Shown: piece by piece, positions 23,958 to 36,511 of the stretch
Numbering within the stretch: position 1 is the first letter of the stretch
Layout: each line of letters begins with the position of its first letter
Assembly (NCBI GenBank): GCA_032164295.1
Contig: JAJHTX010000008.1
Location: 186,001 to 250,000 of the forward strand
Direction: 5' to 3'
Source of the DNA: Inonotus obliquus
Taxonomy: Eukaryota > Basidiomycota > Agaricomycetes > Hymenochaetales > Hymenochaetaceae
Length of the DNA: 64,000 nucleotides
Notes under the pieces: model-generated
What the model was told of the DNA's origin: nothing
The model's input: the letters and a program-made list of their open reading frames with translations, nothing else
Database searches by the model: none
Translations under genes and position numbers: made by a program

Positions 23958-24726
23958 ATCTTCCATCTGAGCCTTCGATCTCCATCAAGGCGATCTTGTC
24001 TGAGCCTGTTAGAAAGAGATGGATGAAGATTGCGGTTAGCTCGTAGCTTGTTAAACAAATACACGTGGGCGTAGGTGGATCTCATAGCTGGACCGCCATC
24101 CCTAGGCCAACCTCCTACACCTTTTCAACATTTCTGTTACATCCTATAATCTTGGATTTGTGTACGTACTGACGATGTGCACCGATCTTGTCGTTTCCCC
24201 TATTCCTACCTATTTGTTCATCAAAATAAGATTTTTCTACTCCTGGCCACTCCTATCTCGTCGAATCACGAGTTTTGACGGTCGTGGGACGTCGGCTGCA
24301 GCAAGCAGGAGGAAATGACAGATCAGCCGGCAGCATCGCGCGCTGGAGGAGCCAAAGTGCGCTGAAGGGTTGAACAGAAACGTGCATGGGCAGTTTCCGT
24401 CACGTGGTAGAGACTTCGTCAATCAGAAATTATTCAGTATGGACTCCACGGTGATTTTACCTTGACGTTAATATCCCGCCCAACATACGTTACTGTTACA
24501 AGGCAGCAGCGGCTCAGGATTTCGCTACAACAGGAAATGGAGACTTATTGACCATATAGCGATTACGTAAACAGAATGTCGAGTACGAACTCACTGCTTC
24601 ACGACACGAGACGACGAGACTTCCCCACATCAACTTCAGCGCCGGACACTCTTGCATCATCTCGGTCACTTTGCTTCATCTAAACAAGGACTGAGTGATG
24701 GATATATTTAAATATGTATAAACCGA

Positions 24727-24883
24727 CAGCTCGTATTCCCGGGCAATGATGAAGGGTGCTAGATGTAAAATCAATAATTCTGAACTCCCCGTTGGGACTT
24801 CAAACGATGTTTCTCGGTGCAAGGTCATGATGGCTAATTCCAAGTGCATACAACACTGAATAGGCTGATCCTAGGGCTTCCAT
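24727..24883 (-). pseudogene. Protein kinase catalytic-loop fragment, right copy
   Basis: On the minus strand the frame reads ISHHDLAPRNIV, then an in-frame TGA (24800-24802), then SPNGEFRIIDFTSSTLHH. It keeps the frame that the left copy lost but has a nonsense codon and HHD in place of HRD. Only subdomains VI-VII are present. The two copies decayed by different lesions after duplication. Confidence 0.6.
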
Positions 24884-25000
24884 TAATTCTGTTCACGTGG
24901 AGATAATCGCAGGTAGCTTACTTCATGGTGCCTCAACTCATGCAGCTCGTGCACAGGGAGTGCCTCCCCCACCTAGTCCGATAGTATCAATGCCACAGTA

Positions 25001-26310
25001 ATGTTGGTATCGTACAATCCGTAACAATGGGGCGCTATGTTAACCTTCTGGTCATTGGCTTTGGCCTTCTCGATCATGCAATAAATCTTGAATTCTTCAT
25101 GTAATCCGAGTCGTACAAGTCAGGCGGCCTTCGATTCTTTGGAGTTACCTTTCTTCACAACCTTTGTAGCGTAATGCGGTCTCACACACTCTCTCCGAGG
25201 CATTCCAGTGGTGACACTGTCACAATCACATGTCTATATCATGTACATCTACCGTCATCGCGAATGAACAAGGTGCATAGCATTTCTTTGCGTTTGATTT
25301 CTGTGCTCGCGTCTCGTTCAGGAGCAACTCTGCTGACGCTTTACAGGGCTCTGGACGAGTACGGATGCAATGGATCTGTAGGCGCACGGAAGGCGGTGAA
25401 TCGTGGGAGGCCTAGGGTGCTGGACTACACGGATACAAAGGTACGTTCTTGTTCGTTCAACATCTCCCGTACGTCAACTTACTTTGTCCAGTTCCAGGAA
25501 GTGTGGCCAACCATAATGACGCCTTCCTTGAGAACCTGCGGAAGTTGCTCAAGGATATGCAAGATCGAGTCGTCTTTACGAGTCCAATTGCGATCGATTA
25601 AACGCCATATATACATAGTCAGACTACAGATGAACAATTTGTGGTGTAATTTTTAAACACCCGCTAAGTGCCTATGATCAACATCGCCTTTCCTTGGATG
25701 CACTATCTGACAGTCTTACTCAATTGTTTCTCCTGTCACCGTCTTCGCCGTCTTTGGAGCGATTACATCTCCATCGTCTGTGTCTGTGCCAACGGCATCA
25801 AGGACCATTTCGTGCCACGTTTGTTGGTTCCAGCGGAACGTTTACTACTTCCACCAGATCCGCCCTGCCCGCTAGAACTTGCACGACGCTTCTTGCTCGT
25901 ATCGTCATCGGAACAATCGGGATTGGACGCAGAGGACGAAGACTGCAACACTCACATCATATGTCTGCTGTACGAATGATGCGGTTGGTGATGGTGGTCA
26001 TCATGGGGACTGGCAATCGCAAAGGTGTTCATTCTTCCCACGGATCCGCAGGGCGATCGACGCAACTTCTTTTGTTGTGTTCGTCCTTTCTAACTACTAG
26101 TTAGTAACTACCGTGGCGGGAAATCTTGCATGCGAAACTGTCAATCAACGCAAGCGTAAGTGTTGCATCGGTCTTTGGAAGCATTCTCGTTTATCATGAT
26201 CAAATGGTCATGACGATATAGGCCTTAACGGTGGTCCATACCAGGCGGGGTCCTTGCTGGACTATGGGGGTAGTATGTAACCGTATACCTCTTAGTACCT
26301 TCTCCTATCA
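25001..26310. other. Accessory region, only unassigned gene fragments
   Basis: A plus-strand frame reads ALDEYGCNGSVGARKAV up to a GTACGT near 25441. After a plausible TGTCCAG acceptor it could continue as SVANHNDAFLENLRKLL and DRVVFTSPIAID before a stop. This looks like two exons of a decayed gene, family not recognised. A Ser/Lys-rich minus frame at 25763-25951 is low complexity. Nothing else is supported. Confidence 0.4.
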
Positions 26311-26578
26311 CAACAGTAATACATCGTTTTCCGTTTTTTCCAAGTATATCAATATCGGATACATGACAATCTGTTTACGTTGGAGGAAAACAAGGGACAT
26401 GTGTATTAGCGGTGTGCTGAAATGATACTCAGCAAGTCCCAAACTCGGAAGTCAAAACTACTTTTCGTTGAAACAATTGTGGCTATCCCCATCACCATCA
26501 CTTTCAAACAAAAATCCCACATTTTCAATACATAGACCGAATTCATCCAAATCCTGATCGAGATCTTCGCTGTTTCAT

Positions 26579-27220
26579 CACCTAAAAAGCCGTACTCGGA
26601 CAGTGCTTTTCGAAATACTCCAAATGCCTCGACACGGGATCTGACAAACGCGGACTTTCAGGAGGGGGTTCGCAACGGGCCTCGAGGAAAAGTTGCTGTA
26701 GTCGTGGGGAAGATGCAAAATCAACGCAAAGTTCATGGCTCCATAGCAAGCTGAGCTTCAACGAGGTTAGGATGGGCATGTTGAATAGTTTGAAGCCTTG
26801 AAATGTCGGAGATGGACGAAATCGCCAAGAGAAGGAGACGTCTTTCCACCGGTGCTGCTGTGAAAGCAGCGTTGTGACAATGTACTCTGCGGCCTAATGT
26901 TCTTCGTCGGCGTCCCGTTCCCAAAGCGAGCAGAAAACGCTGAAATTCAACGGCGATTCCTTCCTCCTCGAGAACCACGTGTTGAATACCTCCAATAATG
27001 CACAAAAACGCCGCCTTCCTGGTCCGCCGTAACTTACATCGACACGGAGATGTGACCATAGCTCTGGGTGGGAAAGGGCGAGTTCGCGCCAGTAACGACA
27101 GACGTGAGAGATGTACATTGGTGCGGAAATAGAATCGGCACACGCTCTGTACGTGTGTTCGAGCCTGCCTGGCAAGCACCTAAGAAAAATGTCGCGGAGA
27201 ATCTCAACGGCCACGGTAGT
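26579..27220 (-). pseudogene. F-box/LRR-like protein remnant, copy 1
   Basis: The minus strand encodes an F-box (VEILRDIFLRCLPG ... YISHVCRYWRELALSHPELWSHLRV), then a diverged leucine-rich part (AAEYIVTTLLSQQHRWKDV ... MPILTSLKLSLL) ending HCPSTAF. An in-frame TAG at 26894-26896 separates the halves; copy 2 has a sense codon (EEHRAAEY) there. No ATG precedes the F-box in frame. F-box proteins recruit substrates to SCF ubiquitin ligases. This copy is shortened, since copy 2 has about 250 more residues in its C-terminal part. Confidence 0.75.
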
Positions 27221-27345
27221 CTGGTCAAAGGGGACAACTGGAGTGGTACCCGCGCTTTGAAGCTACATGCTAGGTGAATCCACGAGTACTGTCACGAAGA
27301 ATCTTACAATTGCACAGAAATGCTTCCTTGGCACTCATGATCATT

Positions 27346-27374
27346 TATTATTATTATTAATATTATTAATAATG
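27346..27374. repeat. TTA microsatellite
   Basis: Run of TTA/ATT units between the F-box remnant and the FunK1 gene, which are transcribed divergently. Confidence 0.7.
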
Positions 27375-27527
27375 TATTGTGGTGGGGATTATGAATCAAA
27401 GCTGAGTCACGTGATCTACAAGGCCTCGTGATAGCCCACTTTGTGACAACACGCGTCGCGTGTCCACCATCTTGACAACATTCTTTGAGCTTGACCACCA
27501 TTGACCGTCTGCGCCTTTGCAATATAC

Positions 27528-30500
27528 ATGATGTCGAATTCTCAGGACATCATAGTCGACAATGTTCTCCCTTCTACGCCATCGCAGGCGGATACTGACT
27601 CCTCCAGTCCAAAGACTCCACTCCGCCATATGCCGCTAGTTGATCCGCCTAGTCCACGCAAGCGTCGTGCCAGACGACAGAAATCGTCCGAATCAGAAGA
27701 GGTCGAACTTCCCACTCGTGGTGATACACTCGATGTGGATCCCACCGTTGAAGACGCAGAGCCGCTTGATGAAGCAGGTGTCACTCCGCCTGACTCTCCT
27801 CGGACTCCTCTTCGTCGCCAAAGTAGCTGGCACAGCTCCTTCAAGATGACACCCGTAAAGGACACTCCGATTTGCAGGAAGGAGAACGGGCAAAAGGGCG
27901 CCTTTCTTCCAAATAAAAGGAAGGACGTCAACAATCGGTGTGCGAGGGAAGCGCAGAGAGTACTGCTTGGACCCATGCCAGTGCAGGAGTTCCTTGACGA
28001 ATTTCTGCCGAGTAAGAAGAAGCAACCAAGGATGCCTGATGCTAGAGGGGCTTTTAATAAGGTGCCTCGAGATGCGAAGGAGGAACAGCAGATCTACGCT
28101 CCACTGGTACGCATTATTCTCATCTTCTGCCGCTGTGTATACTCACAGGAGTTTAGATCGAGGCCATCAACGATCACGATCGATGTCCGAGTGTGAAGTT
28201 CTTTGACTCGTCCACAAGAGGGGAAAGGTCCGGTCGAGGGTCCCTGAAGCCAGACATCACTGGATACACCATAGAAGACGCGAACTCCGACTCCTTTAAA
28301 AAGGATGTCAGGAACGGAAGAGTCCCCGCAAACCTGGGTCGATCGGAGCTCTTTCTCGAAGGCAAGACATCTCACGATCCTTTCTGTGATGAACACAAGC
28401 ACGATGACAAGAAGAGTTTTCTGGCGTACATGAATCACGAGCCAAAGGATAGTGATGCCGCGTCCATAGAGAGACAGGTTTTTGGTCAGAACGTGGCTTA
28501 TGCTGCCGAGGCCTGTGCACGTCAGCATCGAGCATTCTATTTCTCTGTGCTGATTATTGGTACGCGCGCTCGACTGTTCCGATGGGACCGTGCAGGAGTC
28601 GTGGTCACCGAGTCGTTCGACTATCAACAAAAACCGAAACTATTTTGCGAATTTCTCTGGCGTTTCCACCTTGCGAACCCAGTAGAGCGTGGTTTCGATC
28701 CCACTGTCACTATCGCTTCCCCAGAAGAAGAAGAACTCTTCAAGAATGTTATCTCGGCAGAAGTCGCCTTTCAGAAGAATATCGATCCGAAGGATACTGA
28801 GAAACTCGCCATAGAGCTGGGGCGCCATTACGAAGAGGGGAAAGTGACCAAAATGTTAGTGTTCCCCAAGAAAGGTTCCCCTCCGGAGGAATACCTTGTA
28901 TCGGTGCCTGTGGCGTCTCCTACTTCCTTTGATGGGCGATGTACTCGTGGGTATTGGGCTGTGAAGCCGAGAACTTCAAAGAAGGGCGTTGCTGTCTTTG
29001 TAAAGGATACTTGGCGAGTCGATGTGATTGTCGAGGCACCGGAGGGACCGATTTATGACGAAATGCGCGGAAAGGTCGAAAACGTCCCCACTATTCTTAC
29101 GCACGGAGATGTTCTAGTGGAAACGGTACGTGTCATATTGCACCGACAAAGAGATGACCTTCATTTTTACTGGATAACTCTACAGGACGAAGATATGGAT
29201 GCGGTAGACAATCGTGATGCACCTCAGAGCGCTCCGAACGAAGAAGTGACCAACGAACAGTCTAAGACTGCAAATCTAACCCAAGTTACAAGAACAGATG
29301 AATTCGTAGACGCACCTTGGGTCTGCTCATGCCTGCGAACGATCATCCGCCCGAAAGATGATCTTAAGATCCGGATAGTCGGGCATACACACAGCCGAAT
29401 TGTCCTTGCAGAGGTCGGATACCCACTGTCAGATTTTACGGACTCTCTCGAACTATTTGAAGCGACTAGAGATGTGCTCACCGGTAGCTTTCCCACACAC
29501 TATTCTGTTGTTTCACGCTGACGTTTCTCATAGCTCTTGATACAGCATATGAGAACTGCGGGCGAATCCATCGCGATGTCAGCATGAACAACATCATCCT
29601 CGTTAGAAAGGAGGGAGCCAATCGTAGAAGAGCTTACCTGATCGACTGGGAGTTTTCGGTGAAGTCGGACAAGGAAGGGAGGGCACGGGATTACTATCGA
29701 TCCGTAAGTGTGTTTCTGTTCATCTCGGTGATTTGTCATTACTTAAGGTCTCGTTCAGGGAACCTGGGCCTACATGTCATATGCATGCTTGAAAGGAGAC
29801 CGTGATTTTCGACATACTAGGACGGACGACTTGGAATCGCTGTTCTATGTTGTTATGAGGGGCTGCCTCCTATGGCTGCCCCACAATACAAAAAATGACC
29901 TCGGCACATGGATGTTCTCTTTTTTCGACGACTATAAAACGAACGATGGGAAGGACATCGGCGGCAGGGAAAAGCTCGTATATATGTTGAACCCTTCGGA
30001 TTTTACCTCCAATGACTTCAAGTTCAACAACAAACATATTCAGAAGTGGTTCGCGGGAATTTACTGCTGTCTGGAAACGATTACACCATCAAATAAAGTG
30101 CGCCGCGTTGAACCAACATTCACTTCGATAAATTTCCGACAGCATGTGGACGCCGTTTGTAACGGAATTGCTAGTGCGGGCACGAGGGTCGCAGACCGAA
30201 CAGTGCACGATGTTAGTGACTACTACACGGAAATAGCTTCGGATCGTAAAGCTACGCACTCGCGCTTAGAAGGTTCAGGAGCAGTACTCTCAGGAGCGCG
30301 TGGAAGTAAACGGATGCTAGACACGGCTGCCGCCGAATCAGACAGCAAAGAGCCGACTAGGGGAGATAGGAAAAGCAATAAACGCACGCGCTTCGAGGAG
30401 GGCTCTGGGGATCCTAGCGTGCCCAATAAAGGGTCCAACAAGGCTAATCGGCAGTCAAGTACGTCACGGACAAAGAAACTTAGTCACTCCTCAAGTAAGG

Positions 30501-30550
30501 GCTCGCTTTCGGGGGGCACAAGAAGGAGTGCACGTTTGGCGCACAAGTAG
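27528..30550 (+). CDS. FunK1-type fungal protein kinase (935 aa)
   Basis: Five exons (27528-28106, 28157-29125, 29186-29483, 29534-29703, 29759-30550) join in frame to 935 codons. Residues 1 to about 190 are Ser/Pro-rich and disordered with PRKRRARRQK. The middle region (KPDITGY, HRAFYFSVLI, ARLFRWDRAG, FCEFLWRF) is the conserved FunK1 N-terminal part. The catalytic region has IHRDVSMNNIIL (Asp at about 630), LIDWEFS where most kinases have DFG, and GTWAYMS followed by HTRTDDLESLFYVV. The C-terminus is Lys/Ser-rich with NKRTRF and ends RRSARLAHK. FunK1 kinases are a multi-copy Agaricomycete family with roles suggested in multicellular development. The start could be either of two adjacent ATGs. 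Intact. Confidence 0.9.
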
Positions 30551-30866
30551 AGCACGTCGAGCTTAAGTAGAGCATGAAAGCTGATGTGGAACTGTAGACG
30601 GGTTTCCAAGGTTGTAGCGAAGGAGGTCATGGTCCGCTGCAAAGCCAAGTCTTCGGAGCATGTCTCGATATTATTGCTCATTCCTATCTTATACATTACG
30701 GGGTACGTGCTATCTCCAGCCTCTACAGAATGGGGATGAGCATAAACCATGAGCATCTTTCAACATGTTTACATTCGTCAATATTTATTCCGAGAGTCAC
30801 ACGACATCCGAATGACATGCGATTTGCTGCAATGGAGGCATTGTTGTTTCCCATATAGTATGACAT

Positions 30867-31385
30867 ACGGGCATCCTACGATAATATTGGAATACGTAGA
30901 AAATGTAGAACGTTAATCCGAATGTGTAAATCAGGCTCACGCCGGTGATGACAAACGTGAGAGGTGTACATCGGTGTGGAAATACACTCTGGACATAGAT
31001 CACTCACCCCGTACTCGTATTCGAGCCTGCTTGGAGAATACCTGAGAAAGATTCTGCGGAGGATCTCAACAGGGAGTTGGTCCACGGCAGTCTGGTAAAA
31101 GGAGGCCACTTGAGTGGTACACGCACTTTGAAACTACATGCCAGATGAGTCAATGAGAATTGTCATGAAGAATTCTGCGATTGTCCAGCATGGCTTACCT
31201 AGGATGGGCATGTTGAATAGTTTGGAGTCTTGAAACGTTGGGGGTGGATAAAATTGCCAAGCGAAGATGACGCCTTTCCATCGGTGCTGCTGTGAACGCA
31301 GCGTTGTGATGATGTACTCGGCGGCCCGATGTTCTTCAACTGTGTCCCGTTCCTCAAGCGAGCAGAAAACTAAAATTCATCGGCG
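30867..31385 (-). pseudogene. F-box remnant, copy 3, rearranged
   Basis: 31109-30876 encodes an F-box start (QLPVEILRRIFLRYSPSRLEYEYG ... YTSHVCHHRRE, given here in parts) that breaks off after about 60 residues. Immediately to its right, 31197-31385 matches the post-F-box part of copy 1 (26765-26955). In the minus-strand direction the C-terminal piece therefore precedes the F-box. This order fits a deletion joining the middle of one F-box gene to the 5' part of the next in a former tandem pair. Confidence 0.6.
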
Positions 31386-31716
31386 ACGGTTAAACGTAGC
31401 GATCGGCTTGAACTCAGTGTCACATCAGAGCCTGGATACAATATCATAAGGCGCAGGGTTGCTTCATAGTCCAATTTTCACACTCACCTTGGTGAATAAA
31501 GATGCTACGAGTTGTGTCTGTTATATCATTACGTAAACATATCACTTTCTCTGCATTTGTTTACTTACTCGTCCAAAAAACGCATTGCCAGTGATGGTTT
31601 GGGAGCACTGGCAGAGGAATATTTTAATCCTCGAAGTTTGATTTTTCTTCGTGCGTTGAAAAAGATGAGAAATGTTTATGTACTGTTTAAGCGGAGTTTG
31701 GAACATTTCGCGGGGG

Positions 31717-31765
31717 TTCAAAAGGCAGGATCGTCAATCCACCAACTCTGACTCTCAACCACGAC
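31717..31765 (+). promoter_or_regulatory. Shared family promoter block upstream of gene D
   Basis: TTCAAAAGGCAGGATCG at 31717, TCAATCCACC, then CAACCACGAC ending at 31765, about 90 bp before the ATG at 31854. Same order as upstream of copies A-C and F although the coding sequence is strongly diverged. Confidence 0.55.
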
Positions 31766-31853
31766 TTTCCTTCCGTAATTAAGCCACAGCTGTGACACTC
31801 CACGCTCCATCCAACGCCTTGTATACAACACTAGATCGCCTATTCTGACGACC

Positions 31854-33005
31854 ATGGTTCTTACGAGACGGCAGGCGTTGGCTCAGATCAAAAACCAGCT
31901 TACCAACCAAGCCACCACCGCAACCTTTGAAGTGGATGGTGAGCCTTCGATAGACGTCATCCGTAAGGATGCGGTTGAAGGCTCCGCCGACATCTGCGTT
32001 ACTGCCGAAGGCACCGTCACAGACAAAGACGGTGCTCTTCAACCGAACATTCATACAGAGAACGATCAAACCGATCGGTCTCCCTCCACCCATTCTCAGG
32101 AGGAATCCGGACATCAGGACGGCAACAAGGAGAATAAGGGTATAGAAAAACTCAATGCAATGTTTCGGTAAAGAACTGAATTGTGGTTGTCGTCCAGTAG
32201 GCCTGCAGTCATTCCAACCACAAACGGACGAACCATCCACGTCCATTCATAGCAACGAAGGAAATTCTGCGAACAAGGGTAAGTTTAAGTATGGCTCGCT
32301 GTTGCTTCGGCCCATTTACTGAGCATGAGCCTCGTGTCCACAGCGTCCCTCCAGAATGTGGAAAGCAAGGAGCCTGACCTTTACAGGAGGCATTGCGAAC
32401 GAACGGTGTCCGGGGCACGGTCCACTGAGCTCACCCCGAGCGAGGTGGTTTCAGCGACAAACACTGAGGCCGAAGCCAAAGTCGAATCGAAACAGGTAGA
32501 AAAGGACAAAGAAGCTCGAGGTGAAGATAACATAGTGGTATCTCTGGCCGAAGGCTCTGTGCGTCGCTCACATAGAGTGAGGCGGCCGACGCAGAGATAT
32601 ATCGCGGCAACAAGAAACGCAAATAGTGGAAGAAGACGAGGAAGTGCGAAGGAAGACTCCGGTCGTCAAAGGTCCACGCAAACCCGTGGGAGTTTGAAGC
32701 GAAAACGGAGCGATTCATCTACGACCAATGAGGATTTCGCTGAACAAGAAGAGACCAGGCGAATTCGTCGCCGCACCGAAGAAGATGATTCTGCGCTGGT
32801 CTGGCCTCACATGACTCAATCGCAATATGCGTGGATGTGCCGATTGGACCACCGGCGCATTTCCCTACGTGAGGAAGTGCCAGCCATGGGCTCATGGAAC
32901 AGGTTCACAGTTCCGAGGCCAATCTCCTCCATGAGGGACGTAAATGAAGAAAGGTGGCGCGCGCTTATCCAAGTTGCAGTGGAAGCAAAAAGGCTAGAGG
33001 TGTAG
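31854..33005 (+). CDS. Three-exon basic protein family, member D (341 aa)
   Basis: Exons 31854-32139, 32201-32278 and 32344-33005 give 341 codons; both introns are phase 1 and the middle exon is 78 nt, as in copies A-C (75 nt). The N-terminus MVLTRRQALAQ and the segment GALQPNIHTEND parallel MAVTTRSRA and GALKRKIHTESD of copy B. Exon 3 differs from A-C: it has RRSHRVRRPTQRYIAAT, GSLKRKRSD and RRIRRRTEED basic clusters and ends in a segment with ISLREEVPAM. Gene G repeats this exon-3 type. No known domain; highly charged and probably nuclear (inference). Frame intact. Confidence 0.72.
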
Positions 33006-34028
33006 ATGCTCGCTTGCTGACTGGTGGGCATAGATGTCTCGTCGCCAGCACCGTCTTCGTTTCCTTTCTTCACTTGCCCTACTCGCGCCTGTACTAATCC
33101 AAACCGCGCTATTTCGTTTCTATATCTGACCTGCTCAAGAAATGTACTTGCCTGTTTCCCGATTTTCTGCCCTTTCTTGTTCTCCCTTGTCTCGTTGACG
33201 TCCACAATCTAGAATATATCTGAGCGGCAGTAGCTGCTCATTTTCTCGTCGGTCTCCTGATCGTCGTGGAACCTCATAAGCCTACAGGAGTGATGAGAGT
33301 TTGTTACGATTAGTCCAAGGAACACGAGAGAGATTATAGGTGAGGTATACTCAACCTATGACAGTCACCCTCTCGGACGGTATGCACAATTTATATAGAC
33401 CAAAACAAGGGCATTGATTGAGCATGAGCATCACCCTTGAAGGCTCAAGAAAGTTCGGAATGGAAGATCGATGAACGAGCATTCCAGTGGAATCGATGAA
33501 ACTTATAATCCATATTTAGTCGATTCATGAGAAGAAGATGTGGTTCCTACCCGATGGATCAGGATTATCTGGCACGATAAAATAATGCGCTGAAGGAAAA
33601 CACGGCAGGAGTGGATAGGTTCGTAGGATGTGGTCTCTTCGGATCTAAATCTATAAGAAATGTAATCCTAATGTGAGCAAGCTGCACAAGACCTGCATGT
33701 TCCATAGAATATCGTTATGCACTATCAGGCAGGTCCACGTCCTCAACCTTCTTCCCATCAAAATTCTAAAAACCAACATTCACTCGGTCACCACCAATAC
33801 CAAGGACTTACCCTAGTAACTCCAGTAAAACAATATCAATAGCGTACCAGCAGAAAAAAAGCCGAGAAAACCAAACATATAAAAAAAGTACAAAGACAAA
33901 CAGAAAGGCAGTGCAGGACATGTCTCCGCACGTGTTCTCCGATCCAAAAAGAGAACAAAAAAGAAGCATTTTTTGGGAGCGTGGCTTCTTGACCGACGAG
34001 GATAACGTGACCGCGCATTCAGTCACGC
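33006..34028. other. Intergenic region between D and E, no gene supported
   Basis: About 1 kb holding the 3' flank of D and the upstream region of E. A minus-strand frame at 33808-34026 is hydrophobic because of a T-rich stretch and is not supported as a gene. The stretch 33945-34028 resembles the far-upstream flank of copies B and C (a GAGAACAAAA run, then ACGTGACCG). Confidence 0.4.
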
Positions 34029-34086
34029 TTCAAAAGCGCGGATGGCCTGTTCACTCCCTCCCAGCTTTCTAGCATCCGACCACAAC
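34029..34086 (+). promoter_or_regulatory. Family promoter block upstream of gene E (looser match)
   Basis: TTCAAAAGCGCGGATGG at 34029 and CGACCACAAC ending at 34086, about 88 bp before the ATG at 34174, with ACGTGACCG about 20 bp upstream. The central ATCCAC element is not clear here. Confidence 0.5.
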
Positions 34087-34173
34087 TATCTTTACCTCAG
34101 CCTCAGCCTCAGAGCTTTCGAGCTTCATCTTCCCATTCCACCGCTACTTAATCTTGAAATCCTGGTAACAGCA

Positions 34174-36511
34174 ATGGCAGTCCTTACAAGATCGCGTACC
34201 GCTGTCGAGCGTGGCCAGAATACCACGCGCCTCAACGCCAACCAAACCCAGGATCCTGCTGCCGTCCATGGAACTGCAGTGAAAGGCGCTGCTGGCAACC
34301 GCAAGCCTGCTCGTGGCAGACACGCAAAAGCCGGTAGGGCTCAAAATCACGTCAATTCCACAGAATGCGAGGAATCTGCTTCCACTGCGCCTCACCCAAC
34401 CACATCCCTCAGTTCAAGGGGCTCAACATTTCACAACGACGATAGCAATGGGCGTAAGTATCCAACTGCGTCAACCGTTCTAGCTTGAGACTGAAAGTTG
34501 CATTCTTCTCAGGTGTGCCTCAGCCACAGGCTACCAGCCAATCCACATCCCAGGCATGTGGCTTGTACTTCGGATTTACGATCGAACGCGTCACAGCATC
34601 CAACAACGCTGGTAAGTACCGCCATTCGGTAACACCGCACCAATTGTATTAACAACATTTCCAGCTTCGTCGTCCAATACGGGTTGTGAGGCTTCCAAGA
34701 AGCCTCGCAAGGGGCGACGCATCACAAAGCGAGGCCCGAACGCTAAGGCCAAAACCAGAAGGGCCGTTAAGCAGGAGAAAGGAACCCGGAGCACTGCAGT
34801 GGTCAGTGCTGGCACCAAGCGTCGTCGGGAAGACGACGAATACCAACAAGAAGAGTCTAGTGAAGACGAGCCGGAACCTGCTCGAGCATTACGCACTCTC
34901 CGTCGTGTTAGCCGGAAGACCGAGAAAGCTGCTGCCCAAGATGCCGCAAAATGCGACGCTGTTATTGAAGCGGTTGATCGGGTGCGGCGTAGCAAAGGAA
35001 AGGCGAAGGCTATCGACGTACCGACTACCGAAGAGGCCACTGTGGGCTCGAAACGTCGAAGAGATGAAGAGGATGATGATGTTGCTGATGCTTCGCAGAA
35101 GCCTATGGATCCTGGACCATCGCGTCGGCCGACGAGGCGAACGAGGCAGAAGTTGGAGAAGCCCTCGATCGAGGACTCCGAGAAAAAGGCCATTAGGAAG
35201 CCGAAAGGTCGTCGCACTACCGTTCCCGTACGTCCTACCAGAAGGACAGCGACGAAAAGAGCGACGAAAATCCAAATTCCTCAGAACCCTCGAGCGTCCA
35301 CACCAACGAGCTGCGAGTCTGAGCAGCCCACGTTCATACCTTCTCGGGCTCCATTGCCAGAGGGACGTGAGACGGAGGAGCAATCAGCGCCTCAAGAAGC
35401 AGCACGGGAGGTAGCGGTAAAACAAGAGGAAGTGACACCAACTCTCTTACCTCGTCGGTCCACCTCAAGGCAGCCCAACTGCAAGAAGGAGCCTCCGATG
35501 AGCCCTTTGATGCTTCCCGAGCCCCTGGTACCAATCGCAAACGCAACTTCGCAGACAGGACCATCTATCGTTAAAGCAGAGGAGGAATCCTCGACCTGTC
35601 TGGATCGGGAAGTTTCGTCGTCGCCGGGCGAGTCAGATAAAGAGAACGAGCCTCCGCAGTCCCCAGGCTGGGAATGGCCAGTACCATTTGAGGTCGTGAT
35701 GCCGTTGCGCATGTACTCCCCTGAAGAGCATGGTCCTGCAGCGACGTCTGAACACGCTTATGACACCAGTCCCCGAGGCGAAGACCGGTCTTCCTTCCTT
35801 TCCATCACACATCCTTATCCTCGACGACCGCTTGCACCGCTAGCGAGCTTCAGCACTCTTATGCCGGCGACTTGGGAAATCGATGAGCTTGATTTTGGGT
35901 CTGCTTCGTCAGAAGAAGATGGGGATCTTGAATACCCTAACCCAGACGAGTCCATGCCCAAGCATTCGGCATCTGGCACAGGGCTCCGCCCAGCGATGGT
36001 CCAGCACGAAGTTCCGCCCTGTGGTTGTAATGGCGATGGTTTGAACAATGAGGCGGAGGCGGGCCCAGATTCACTCCTTTCATCGCCTCCCCAATTCCCC
36101 GCTGATGGACCGGAAAGCATCGGCGATCCGCAACGATGCTCATCAAAGGAAGTTGAGGAGCTACCTGAAGGTCCTTCGTCATTTTGCGGGGCAGCAATAG
36201 ATCGCTATCTGGACCAGATCGCTCAACAGGAGCGCGAATCTCCGGTGTCACCAACGGCTGAACCTGCTCAAATCCCTCCCGTCACTTCTGAGGCCGCCAT
36301 CGCAGGAGATACGCATGAGCGATCCGAAGAGGGTGCAGTCACTCATCCTTCGCCATCCTCTCCCGACCCTTCGCTGCAATATCTTCATACTACTGCGGGG
36401 AGTTTTCTTCTGCCACCATGCAAGTGTGGAAATCCAGCACGACACTTCGTAGTCCATAGTGATGGCGAAGCGTCGGAGTACAGCTTCATGGGCGATGACG
36501 AGGATTTCTGA
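34174..36511 (+). CDS. Three-exon basic protein family, long member E (741 aa)
   Basis: Exons 34174-34453, 34513-34611 and 34665-36511 join in frame to 741 codons with two phase-1 introns. The start MAVLTRSRTAVERG matches the family N-terminus. Exon 3 is greatly extended: first about 200 residues of Lys/Arg clusters (KKPRKGRRITKRG, TKRRREDDEY, GSKRRRDEEDD, KPKGRRTT) between acidic stretches, then about 350 residues rich in Pro, Ser and Glu with no fold visible, and a short C-terminal cysteine pair (PCKCGNPARHF) before an acidic end. No enzyme motif. Likely a disordered nuclear protein (inference). Frame intact. Confidence 0.72.

Larger units (their letters stand above)
22110..25000. repeat. 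Right arm of the ~2.9-kb inverted repeat
   Basis: Inverse copy of 1-2890. The outer part (22680-25000) is close to the left arm; the inner part (22110-22680) is patchy but still recognisable, for example CCACAAAGAAGTGATTT and TATATTGTTATTAACA in both arms. The outer boundary is set only by the left window edge, so the true arm may be longer. Confidence 0.88.

Noticed and set aside
33808..34026. Small membrane protein gene on the minus strand
   Set aside because: The hydrophobic stretch comes from T-rich DNA in the upstream region of gene E. A possible intron and second exon can be drawn, but in more than one frame, and no family is recognised.
34686..35414. Second long frame overlapping gene E
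   Set aside because: A shadow of the Arg/Lys-codon-rich exon 3 of E in another frame; the family start, intron phases and acidic/basic pattern all support the frame used for E.
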